A stretch of 64,000 nucleotides of DNA from Parasporobacterium sp. (GTDB lineage: Bacteria > Bacillota > Clostridia > Lachnospirales > Lachnospiraceae). The notes below the pieces were generated by a model. The model saw nothing but the letters and a program-made list of their open reading frames with translations. It did no database searches and was not told where the DNA came from. Where the stretch lies: assembly GCA_017510065.1 (NCBI GenBank), contig JAFWOB010000081.1:1-64000 (forward strand), in the 5' to 3' direction. Position numbers and translations under genes: made by a program. Within the stretch, counting starts at the first letter, position 1, and every line of letters begins with the position of its first letter. This document shows positions 25,179-32,801 of this stretch, one piece after another.

Positions 25179-26192
25179 ATGGAACAAAGAAAAAGCATCA
25201 ATTATCTGAAAGCCTTTGCCATCATACTGGTGGTTATCTACCATGCCTGCAATCTGACCGGGGTCTCCTATCAGAGCATGACGGCTGTCCGGTTTTCCTA
25301 TGCCCTCAGGACCATACATGTTCCGCTGTTTATCCTGATCGCGGGCTATCTGTGCCGCAGACAGCCCATACGTCCTTTTTACGGAAAGAAGATCCGGCGG
25401 ATCCTGGTGCCGTTCCTGTTCATGTCTTTCCTGAAACTCATCATGAACAATGTACTGCCGGTGGGGTATGGCCATGGCAGCAGCCTGCTTTCCCAGCTGG
25501 TGGATGCTTTTGTCTGCGGACAGCTGTACTGGTTTTGCTATTGTCTGCTGATCATGTTTGCTGTCGCTCCGCTTTTATGGGACCGTAAACTGCTGAAGGC
25601 TGTGCTTCTGATACTTTTGATCGGCATCAATCTGTTTCTGGGGATCCGGGAAATCCATCTGACGGACTGGCTTCAGCTTCATAATGTGCTGTATTACTTT
25701 CCGTATTTTCTCCTGGGAATGCTTCTTAAGGAGCTTCATTTTTCGGAAAAATTCAGTGGTGTAGGACAGAAGGAAAAAGGCGTGGTCCGGAGAAACCGGA
25801 TACTTCTGTGTGCGGCCGCCTTTCTGACCGGCGGGATCAGCGGATATCTGATCTTTTACAGACTCGTGATCTACTTCTATATCCTGGATTTTCTGTTCGG
25901 CCTCAGTGTTATGGCTCTCATGTTTCTGCTGACATCGTTTCTGAGCGGCCTTTCGTTTCCATTCCGATATCTGGATGCTGTCGGACGGTATTCCTTCCAG
26001 ATCATGCTACTGGATCCTTTTTTTCATGCCGCTCTCTATATGCTTTTGTCACTGTTCCTGCAGGAAGGACCCTTTATGGTGGTCCTGATCACGGTACCGG
26101 ACCTGGTCCTGTCATTCCTTGTGTGCAAGGGACTGGAAAGAGTACCGGTTCTTTCGGATCTGCTGGGGCTTGGCCTGGTGCAAAGAAACTGA
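25179..26192 (+). CDS. Membrane acyltransferase, acyltransferase-3 family
   Basis: An integral membrane protein of about 337 residues with roughly ten hydrophobic helices. The N-terminal KSINYLKAFAIILVVIYHACN contains the family His in the first helix, and an RTIHVPLFILIAGYLCRR segment follows. Such enzymes transfer acetyl or other acyl groups to cell-surface polysaccharides or peptidoglycan. The chosen ATG 25179 follows AGCAGGGA; the frame is open 60 bases further up. A terminator-like hairpin follows and then an LCP-family gene, so both may act on the envelope. Confidence 0.85.
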   Translation: MEQRKSINYLKAFAIILVVIYHACNLTGVSYQSMTAVRFSYALRTIHVPLFILIAGYLCRRQPIRPFYGKKIRRILVPFLFMSFLKLIMNNVLPVGYGHGSSLLSQLVDAFVCGQLYWFCYCLLIMFAVAPLLWDRKLLKAVLLILLIGINLFLGIREIHLTDWLQLHNVLYYFPYFLLGMLLKELHFSEKFSGVGQKEKGVVRRNRILLCAAAFLTGGISGYLIFYRLVIYFYILDFLFGLSVMALMFLLTSFLSGLSFPFRYLDAVGRYSFQIMLLDPFFHAALYMLLSLFLQEGPFMVVLITVPDLVLSFLVCKGLERVPVLSDLLGLGLVQRN

Positions 26193-26228
26193 TTGACGTT
26201 CTTCTGTAATATTGATAAACTAACCTTT

Positions 26229-26255
26229 GCTGTTTTTTTGAAACAGCTATTTTTC
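26229..26255 (+). terminator. Terminator after the acyltransferase gene
   Basis: The arm gctgttt (26229-26235) pairs with aaacagc (26241-26247), loop ttttg, then tatttttc. It is short but U-rich after the stem. Confidence 0.6.
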
Positions 26256-26281
26256 ATTTTTATAAGAAGGAAATTTTGCGC

Positions 26282-27991
26282 ATGAGCAGCAGACAGCCGA
26301 AAAGGATCACAAACGAATCTCCCCACCAGAAACTGGACCCCAGGGAAGTAAAAAATAAAGCAACCGCCAGACGGAATGAGCAGTACTCGGATCACGAAAT
26401 CTACCATGATGATTTCGAGATCGAAGAATTTGTTACTTATACAGATATCTATGATGATGTCCGAAATTACCGCAGAAGGCCATCCGGTCCTTCAAAGGGA
26501 AGACGTGTCATCGGGAAGATCCTTCTGTATCTTCAGCTGGCTGTTTCGATCCTTGTATATGTCCTGCTTTTTCGATTCAAGATCCTGAATACCAGGACGC
26601 TTGTGATCATCGGGAGTGTGCTTTTGGTACTCTGGCTGATCGTTTTTATTTCCCAGCGGAAATGGTTTAAAAAGATCCAGGCTGCAGGAATGATCCTGTC
26701 CATTGTTCTGAGTATCATACTTGCCATGACTTCTTTATATCTGGCGCGGACGAATTCCATGCTGAAGACAGTCACTTCCGGAAAACAGTATGACATCAAC
26801 CTGTATGATGTGGTGGTGCGGGCACAGGACGGTGCACAGACGGTCCAGGATACAAAAGGATATCGTTTTGCTGTTCAGCCTACCTTTCGGCAGGAGGAAC
26901 TGGCATCTGTGATCAGTCAGCTGGAAGAAGAACTTGGAGGAGAAGTAGAAACCGTTGCCCTGGATTCTGCTCTTGGCCAGGCGCAGGCTCTGCTTGAAGG
27001 AGAAGTTGACGCGCTCGTGTACAACGATGTATTCAATTCTTCTATTGCGGAACAGCTGGAAGGGTATGAAGAGCAGGTCCGGATCCTTGATACCTATACA
27101 GTTAAAATAGAAGCGGAAACCGTTCAGGCTGTGGATGTGGATATTAAAGATGCCGCGTTTCTTGTCTATATCAGCGGAACCGATTCGGAAGGAACGATCT
27201 CCATGACAGGACGTTCCGATGTCAATATCGTTGCCGGGATCAATACTGCCAGTAAACAGATCATACTTATATCTATTCCAAGGGATTATTATGTGGAATT
27301 TCCCGGGATCACTGCGGCGGGAAGCAGGGATAAACTGACCCATGCAGGTATCTACGGGATGGATGAACTGATTGCAACGGTACGGGAACTCCTGGGGCAT
27401 GAGATCAACTACTATGTCCGGGTCAATTTCTCCTCCATGATGGATATTGTGGATGCGATCGGCGGGGTGACGGTCTACAATGAGGAAGCGTTTATTTCCC
27501 ACGGCGGCTATTACTTCCCGGCGGGGATGGTTGATATGAACGGTGAGTATGCTTTGCATTATGTCCGGGAACGGTTTGCCTTTGAGGACGGGGATTTTGC
27601 CAGGGGCAGAAACCAGATCAAGGTGATTCAGGCTATGATGGACAAACTGATCTCGGTCAATACCCTCGCTAATTACAATTCCCTGATGACAGCGATCACA
27701 AACAGTGTGGCGACGAATATCCCGGAAGAGGATCTGAAGGCGGTCATCAATATTCAGCTGAACCAGAATCCCCAGTGGCATGTAGTCAGCTACCAGATGC
27801 TTGGAAATGTGATGTTCCAGCCATGCCAGAGCACCGGCGGGAGCTTTTTGTCCGTGGATATGCCGTACCTGGAGTCTGTTGAAAATGCGCAGATCCTTCT
27901 GGAACAGCTGTTCGCGGGAGAACCGCTTTCCGAAGATCTTCAGCTTGCCGATAACGGTCAGCTGACTTTTATCACAAACCCGGCCGGTTGA
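26282..27991 (+). CDS. LytR-CpsA-Psr (LCP) family cell-wall ligase
   Basis: LCP proteins attach teichoic acid or polysaccharide precursors to peptidoglycan outside the membrane. This 569-residue protein has a long charged cytoplasmic head (1-85), three hydrophobic helices (about 86-104, 108-126, 135-158) and an extracellular region. The LCP core shows GRSDVNIVAGIN, ILISIPRDYYVEFP, KLTHAGIYGMDEL, NYYVRVNFSSMMDIVDAIGGV and ALHYVRERFAFEDGDFARGRNQ, including the conserved Arg/Asp residues. A domain of about 100 residues precedes the core. ATG 26282 is preferred to TTG 26276, which is too close to AGAAGGA. Confidence 0.9.
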   Translation: MSSRQPKRITNESPHQKLDPREVKNKATARRNEQYSDHEIYHDDFEIEEFVTYTDIYDDVRNYRRRPSGPSKGRRVIGKILLYLQLAVSILVYVLLFRFKILNTRTLVIIGSVLLVLWLIVFISQRKWFKKIQAAGMILSIVLSIILAMTSLYLARTNSMLKTVTSGKQYDINLYDVVVRAQDGAQTVQDTKGYRFAVQPTFRQEELASVISQLEEELGGEVETVALDSALGQAQALLEGEVDALVYNDVFNSSIAEQLEGYEEQVRILDTYTVKIEAETVQAVDVDIKDAAFLVYISGTDSEGTISMTGRSDVNIVAGINTASKQIILISIPRDYYVEFPGITAAGSRDKLTHAGIYGMDELIATVRELLGHEINYYVRVNFSSMMDIVDAIGGVTVYNEEAFISHGGYYFPAGMVDMNGEYALHYVRERFAFEDGDFARGRNQIKVIQAMMDKLISVNTLANYNSLMTAITNSVATNIPEEDLKAVINIQLNQNPQWHVVSYQMLGNVMFQPCQSTGGSFLSVDMPYLESVENAQILLEQLFAGEPLSEDLQLADNGQLTFITNPAG

Positions 27992-28036
27992 GACAAAGCA
28001 GCCGTGAAGCGCGGCAATCATCATATTGCAAAGAAA

Positions 28037-28076
28037 AAGGTCAAGTGATACACTTTTAACGTAGTCACTTGACCTT
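28037..28076 (+). terminator. Hairpin between the LCP gene and upp
   Basis: The 12-bp perfect stem aaggtcaagtga (28037-28048) with tcacttgacctt (28065-28076) ends 12 bases before the upp ribosome binding site. The T-run is poor, so it may terminate LCP transcripts weakly or act as an upp attenuator or operator. Confidence 0.45.
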
Positions 28077-28100
28077 AGTTATTTAAAGGAGGAGGTTTTC

Positions 28101-28721
28101 ATGCTGACAGTTCTTAACCATGCTCTGATCAAACATAAGATCAGCATCATGAGAAACAAAGATACTTCTACGTATATTTTCAAACAGAACCTGGATGAGA
28201 TCGCAAAGCTAATGGCTTATGAGGTTACCAGAGAGATCCCGTTGAGAGAGAAGATCATCGAGACCCCGATCTGCCAGACCGTTGGCTATGAAGTGGATCA
28301 GCCGCTGGTGCTTGTACCGATCCTTCGGGCAGGTATCGGACTTGTGGATGGATTCCGTGATATCATTCCGACTGCCAAGATCGGACATATCGGAATGTAC
28401 AGGGATGAAACCACGCTGGAACCTATAGAGTACTATGCCAGGTTTCCGAAATGCATGCCGGAATCCATTGTAATCGTAACTGACCCAATGCTTGCAACCG
28501 GCGGAAGCGCATCCATGGCGATCACCAATATCAAAAAACGGGGCGCGAAAAAGATCCTTCTCGTGTGCCTTGTAGGAGCTCCGGAGGGCGTGGAGAGGAT
28601 CCAGAAGGATCATCCTGATGTAGATATCACACTGGCTGCCCTGGACGAAGGACTGAATGAACGCGGCTATATCGTCCCCGGTCTGGGAGACGCAGGCGAC
28701 AGACTGTTCGGAACAGACTGA
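28101..28721 (+). CDS. upp: Uracil phosphoribosyltransferase
   Basis: A salvage enzyme that makes UMP from uracil and PRPP in the cytosol. The 206-residue protein has [13 protein letters not shown], the PRPP-binding [13 protein letters not shown] loop, and the uracil-binding [13 protein letters not shown] end, all invariant Upp landmarks. AGGAGGAGG precedes ATG 28101. The hydrolase, dgt, dnaG and trmK genes follow with small gaps or overlaps, so upp may head a nucleotide and replication operon. Confidence 0.96.
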   Translation: MLTVLNHALIKHKISIMRNKDTSTYIFKQNLDEIAKLMAYEVTREIPLREKIIETPICQTVGYEVDQPLVLVPILRAGIGLVDGFRDIIPTAKIGHIGMYRDETTLEPIEYYARFPKCMPESIVIVTDPMLATGGSASMAITNIKKRGAKKILLVCLVGAPEGVERIQKDHPDVDITLAALDEGLNERGYIVPGLGDAGDRLFGTD

Positions 28722-28744
28722 AAAGGACGGGAGGAATCACATAA

Positions 28745-29335
28745 ATGGCAGAAATCTTATACCAGGGACATTCCAGTTTCAGGATCATTACCGCGAAAGG
28801 TCTGGTGATCTATGTGGATCCTTTTGCAGGAGAAGGGTATGATGTTCCGGCAGATGTCCTGTGTGTTACTCACAAACATTATGATCATTATGTGCCGGAA
28901 CTCGTTCCGATGAAACCGGACTGTACGGTGATCACCAACGATGAAGCCTATACGGACGGAGAGTACAATACCTGGGAGATCAACGATATTGTGATCGAAG
29001 CAGTGCCTGCCTATAACAGCCATCATCCCAAGGGTACCGGAGTAGGCTATATCATACAGTTCGACGGACGGACAGTATATTTCCCCGGGGACACTTCTAT
29101 TACGGAGGAAATGAAGGAGTATTCCCAGAGACATATTGACCTGATGTTTGTTCCCTGTGACGGATTTTATACCATGACGCTCCAGGAGGCAAAAGAGTGT
29201 TCCTTCCTGGTAAACCCAGACTTTACGGTTCCCATCCATACCAGCGCCGAAAAACCGTTTGACATGGAAGTGGCGAGACAGTATGAAGGCAAGGAAAAAT
29301 TCATCGTGAAACCCGGTGAAAATATTTACACATGA
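28745..29335 (+). CDS. Metallo-beta-lactamase-fold hydrolase, UlaG-like
   Basis: A 196-residue cytosolic metal-dependent hydrolase. It has the H-x-H-x-D-H motif as THKHYDHY, a further YFPGDTSI metal ligand region and a terminal PIHTSAEKP histidine. This short form resembles the UPF0173/UlaG-like group, many of which lack an assigned substrate. It starts after GGGAGG and overlaps dgt by four bases (ATGA), indicating translational coupling with dNTP metabolism genes. Confidence 0.88.
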   Translation: MAEILYQGHSSFRIITAKGLVIYVDPFAGEGYDVPADVLCVTHKHYDHYVPELVPMKPDCTVITNDEAYTDGEYNTWEINDIVIEAVPAYNSHHPKGTGVGYIIQFDGRTVYFPGDTSITEEMKEYSQRHIDLMFVPCDGFYTMTLQEAKECSFLVNPDFTVPIHTSAEKPFDMEVARQYEGKEKFIVKPGENIYT

Positions 29336-30333
29336 CATTCAGAGAAGAACGAGAAGAATTTGAAGCCAGGATGTTAAGTCCTTATGCGGTAGCGGCAAAG
29401 GATTCAAAGGGCAGGGAGATTGAGATCGAACCCTGCCCTTTAAGGACCTGCTTTCAGAGAGACCGGGATCGGATCCTTCACAGCAAGTCCTTCCGGAGGC
29501 TGAAGCATAAAACCCAGGTGTTTCTTGCGCCCGCCGGAGATCATTACAGGACAAGACTTACCCACACACTGGAAGTATCCCAGATCGCCAGGACGATTTC
29601 CAGAGCCCTGTGGCTCAATGAGGATCTGACAGAAGCGATCGCCCTGGGCCATGACCTGGGACATACTCCTTTCGGACATGAAGGAGAGCGTGCCCTTAAT
29701 ACAAGATGTCCCTTTAAACATAATATCCAGAGCCTCAGGGTCGTGGAGAAGATCGAAAACGGAGGGAAAGGTCTGAATCTGACCTGGGAGGTCCGGGATG
29801 GAATCGTCAATCACAGTCTGTCCAGAAAAGCGGCAACCCTGGAGGGCAGGGTCGTTCGCATATCCGATAAGATTGCCTACATCAATCATGATATGGACGA
29901 TGCCATGCGTGCTGGAATCCTGCGGGAAGAGGATGTACCCGAAACAATTCGGGAGGTTTTAGGCCCTACCCGGAAAGAGAGACTGGATTTTCTCATCAAG
30001 GACATTGTAGCCAATTCCACAGGAAAAGCGGATATCTATCAGTCGCAGGATGCCTATGACGCCCTGATGGGTCTGATCCGCTTCATGTCAGATAATCTGT
30101 ACTTCAATCCGGTGTGCAAATCCGAAGAAGCCAAGGCCAATACCATGATCCTGTCCCTGTTCGATTATTATTGCGAACACCCTGATAAGATGCCTGATGA
30201 GTATCTTGGCCTGATGGAGAAATATGGCCAGTCGCTGGAACGGACCGTCTGCGATTATGTTTCCTGCATGACGGATTATTATTCGGTCGAACGTTTCAAC
30301 GAACTGTTCGTACCGGAATTCTGGAGGAGATAA
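29332..30333 (+). CDS. dgt: Deoxyguanosinetriphosphate triphosphohydrolase-like protein
   Basis: An HD-domain enzyme that cleaves dGTP or other dNTPs to the deoxynucleoside and triphosphate. The 333-residue protein shows FRRLKHKTQVF, RLTHTLEVSQIARTI, the HDLGHTPFGHEGE metal site and KIAYINHDMDDAM. It overlaps the hydrolase gene by four bases and its TAA shares a base with the dnaG ATG, a dgt-dnaG arrangement common in Clostridia. Confidence 0.93.
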   Translation: MTFREEREEFEARMLSPYAVAAKDSKGREIEIEPCPLRTCFQRDRDRILHSKSFRRLKHKTQVFLAPAGDHYRTRLTHTLEVSQIARTISRALWLNEDLTEAIALGHDLGHTPFGHEGERALNTRCPFKHNIQSLRVVEKIENGGKGLNLTWEVRDGIVNHSLSRKAATLEGRVVRISDKIAYINHDMDDAMRAGILREEDVPETIREVLGPTRKERLDFLIKDIVANSTGKADIYQSQDAYDALMGLIRFMSDNLYFNPVCKSEEAKANTMILSLFDYYCEHPDKMPDEYLGLMEKYGQSLERTVCDYVSCMTDYYSVERFNELFVPEFWRR

Positions 30334-32102
30334 TGCTTTATCCGCAGGAAACAATCGAACAGGTGCTGGAAGCCAGCAATATTGTGGATATTATTTCCGA
30401 ATATGTGAAGCTGAACAAGAAAGGCTCCACTTACTTTGGCCTGTGCCCGTTCCATAATGAGAAGACGCCTTCTTTTTCGGTATCGGACAATGGCGGAAGA
30501 AAGATGTTTTACTGTTTTGGCTGCCATACAGGCGGCAATGTGATCACCTTCCTGATGAAATATGAGAATTACACCTATACGGAAGCGCTGAAAGTACTTG
30601 CGGACAGGGCGGGGATTACCCTTCCGAAACCGGAGTATTCCAGGGAGGATTCAGAAAAAGCCAGGCGCAGGGAACAGATCCTGGAAGTGTATAAGGAAGC
30701 GGCGGTCTACTATTATCATCTGCTGAAATCGCCCCGGGGACAGCAGGCTTATCAGTATCTGAAAAACCGGCAGCTGAGCGATGAGACAATCCTGAAATTC
30801 GGTCTTGGTTATTCCGATAAATACAGAGACGATCTGTACCGTTATGTGAAAAGCAAAGGCTATACAGATGAAGTGCTGAAGGAGACGGGACTTTTCTCCA
30901 TCCGGGAAACAGATGTGCATGATTATTTTTGGAACCGGGTCATGTTTCCGATCATGGATACAAGGAACAAAGTGATCGCTTTCGGCGGCAGGGTCATGGG
31001 GGAAGGAGAACCTAAATATCTCAATTCCCCGGAAACAGCCGTCTTTGAAAAAAGAAAAACACTCTTCGGCCTGAATACTGCTAAAAAACACAAAGGCAAT
31101 GAGCTGATCCTCTGTGAAGGATATATGGATGTGATCTCTCTTCATCAGGCCGGATTCACCAATGCCGTTGCTTCCCTGGGAACGGCGCTCACGCCTTCCC
31201 ATGCCGCCGTACTGAAACGGTATACGTCGGGTGTTGTCCTGTCTTATGATTCAGACGGCGCCGGCCGGAATGCTGCTGTCAGGGCGATCCCGATCCTGAA
31301 AAACGCAGGGCTCGGCGTCAGGGTCATCCGGCTGGATCCGTATAAGGATCCGGATGAGCTGATCAAGGCGGAAGGTACGGATTCCTATAGGAAAAGGCTG
31401 AAAGAAGCCAGAAACGGCCTTCTGTTTGAAATCGATGTTTTGAGTGAATCCTTCGATCTGACAGATCCGGAAGGGCAGACGGCTTTTTATCATGAGACTG
31501 CAAGACGGCTCAGTTATCTGGACGATGAGATAGAACGGGAAAACTACCTGAAGACGATCGCGTCCCAGTTTCGGCTGGATCAAAAACTGCTGAAGGACAG
31601 GACGATCAGACTGGTCCTGAACCGGGACAGCAGCCGAACCTATGGCTCTGTTCCGACGCAGCCACCGATCCGCCGTTCAGAAAAAAAAGAACCGGAAGGT
31701 CTTTTGGAAAGTCAGAAGACAGTTTTGGCATATCTGGCAGAACATCCCGGATTTCTGGAAAAAGCGGGTAATATCCTCTCACCGGAGGATTTTACACCTG
31801 GATTATACAGGGATGCGGCTGAGCTTTTGTTTACGCAGATCAGACAGGGCCGCATCAGCATTTCCGGTATCATCGGCGCTTTTTCAGATGAGGAGTCCCA
31901 GGAGCAGGCCGCGGACATTTTCCGCCCGGAACAGCCGCCTGCCGATGAAGGGGAGTACCGAAGGCTTGCTGCTGACAGTATTATCCTGATCCGTCAGCAT
32001 TCTCTGGAACAGCAGATGGAGAAGGAACAGGATGTCGGAAGGATCCTGGAACTAAAAAAGGAACAGGAGAATCTCAGGAAATGTCCATTTCTTTTCGACT
32101 GA
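30333..32102 (+). CDS. dnaG: DNA primase
   Basis: DnaG makes RNA primers for replication. The 589-residue protein has the CHC2 zinc finger (CPFHNEKTPSF and FYCFGCHTGG), the RNA polymerase domain with NRVMFPI, KVIAFGGRVM, LILCEGYMDVISL and VLSYDSDGAGRNAAVRAI (TOPRIM), and a helical C-terminal DnaB-interacting domain. It overlaps trmK by 22 bases. In most Clostridia rpoD follows dnaG directly; here it does not. Confidence 0.95.
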   Translation: MLYPQETIEQVLEASNIVDIISEYVKLNKKGSTYFGLCPFHNEKTPSFSVSDNGGRKMFYCFGCHTGGNVITFLMKYENYTYTEALKVLADRAGITLPKPEYSREDSEKARRREQILEVYKEAAVYYYHLLKSPRGQQAYQYLKNRQLSDETILKFGLGYSDKYRDDLYRYVKSKGYTDEVLKETGLFSIRETDVHDYFWNRVMFPIMDTRNKVIAFGGRVMGEGEPKYLNSPETAVFEKRKTLFGLNTAKKHKGNELILCEGYMDVISLHQAGFTNAVASLGTALTPSHAAVLKRYTSGVVLSYDSDGAGRNAAVRAIPILKNAGLGVRVIRLDPYKDPDELIKAEGTDSYRKRLKEARNGLLFEIDVLSESFDLTDPEGQTAFYHETARRLSYLDDEIERENYLKTIASQFRLDQKLLKDRTIRLVLNRDSSRTYGSVPTQPPIRRSEKKEPEGLLESQKTVLAYLAEHPGFLEKAGNILSPEDFTPGLYRDAAELLFTQIRQGRISISGIIGAFSDEESQEQAADIFRPEQPPADEGEYRRLAADSIILIRQHSLEQQMEKEQDVGRILELKKEQENLRKCPFLFD

Positions 32103-32557
32103 AATACATTGCCGGACTGGTAAGTCCGGGCTATACCGTTGCGGATATAGGCACAGACCATGGGTATGTGCCTGTCTTTCTGCTGCGGGAGAAAATCATC
32201 CCGCATGCCATTGCAGTAGACCTCAGCAAAGGATCTCTGGAAAAGGCCAGGGAACTGGCGGAGCAGGCAGGACTGCGGGAACAGATGGACTGCCGCCTTT
32301 CAGACGGCCTTTCCGATGTGAAACCGGGGGAGGCACAGTGTATCATCATCGCCGGGATGGGAGGTATTCTGATGCGCAGGATTCTGGACAGCGGCCTGGA
32401 GACAGTCCTGGCAGCAGACGAACTGATCCTGTCTCCACACAGGAATCCGGAACTGATCCTGGATTTTTTGGAAGAACATTCTTTTCGTGTTGTATCGGAT
32501 GAGATCATAACGGATAAAAAAAAGCAATACAGGGTCATAAAAGCTGTACGTCTTTGA
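32081..32557 (+). CDS. trmK: tRNA (adenine-22 N1)-methyltransferase, short form
   Basis: TrmK methylates A22 in tRNA using S-adenosylmethionine. This 158-residue protein contains the Rossmann core: TVADIGTDHGYVPVFLL (SAM loop), AVDLSKGSLEKA, IIAGMGGILMRRIL and LILSPHRNPELIL. From memory, family members run about 225-235 residues with a C-terminal coiled-coil tail. Here the frame ends just after the core at KKKQYRVIKAVRL, so the tail is missing. The frame reads correctly through an A-run at about 32516-32523, so a frameshift there is not evident. It overlaps the end of dnaG by 22 bases. Confidence 0.8.
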   Translation: MSISFRLKYIAGLVSPGYTVADIGTDHGYVPVFLLREKIIPHAIAVDLSKGSLEKARELAEQAGLREQMDCRLSDGLSDVKPGEAQCIIIAGMGGILMRRILDSGLETVLAADELILSPHRNPELILDFLEEHSFRVVSDEIITDKKKQYRVIKAVRL

Positions 32558-32580
32558 TTCTTACATGAAATCTGCATACT

Positions 32581-32651
32581 CGCCTGTTGTCAGAACCCCT
32601 GCAGAAAACGCATTTGCTGATTGTTTTCTGCAGGGGTTCTGACAGCAGGCG
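32581..32651 (+). terminator. Very long hairpin after trmK
   Basis: A 29-bp stem (32581-32609 with 32623-32651) is perfect except for one G-U pair, with a 13-base loop. It has no T-run beyond it. It lies 23 bp past the trmK stop and before the ppdK promoter. It may block read-through or be an RNase III target, or be the relic of a small mobile repeat. Confidence 0.55.
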
Positions 32652-32718
32652 TGTGTACAAACTTCGTACAGGGTAAAAATGTACAATTTTTTGTTCTATT
32701 TTCAGATAACTTTAATGA

Positions 32719-32745
32719 TTGTTTTGTATTGGAATGTGATATACT
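32719..32745 (+). promoter_or_regulatory. Candidate promoter of ppdK
   Basis: TGaTATACT forms an extended -10 at 32738-32745; a weak -35, TTGTTT (32719-32724), lies 15 bases upstream. The ribosome binding site GAAGGGAG follows about 45 bases downstream. Confidence 0.5.
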
Positions 32746-32801
32746 GCATCATGGTGTTTAAGAGAAACTAACAGATATAGATTTTGAAGGGAGAATTGCA
32801 A

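Noticed and set aside
26735..28024. Antisense ORF of 429 codons opposite the LCP gene
   Set aside because: It mirrors the real coding frame and has no ribosome binding site or domain.
32510..32557. Frameshift in trmK at the A-run
   Set aside because: The frame continues with family-like residues (YRVIKAV) after the run, so truncation rather than a frameshift fits better.
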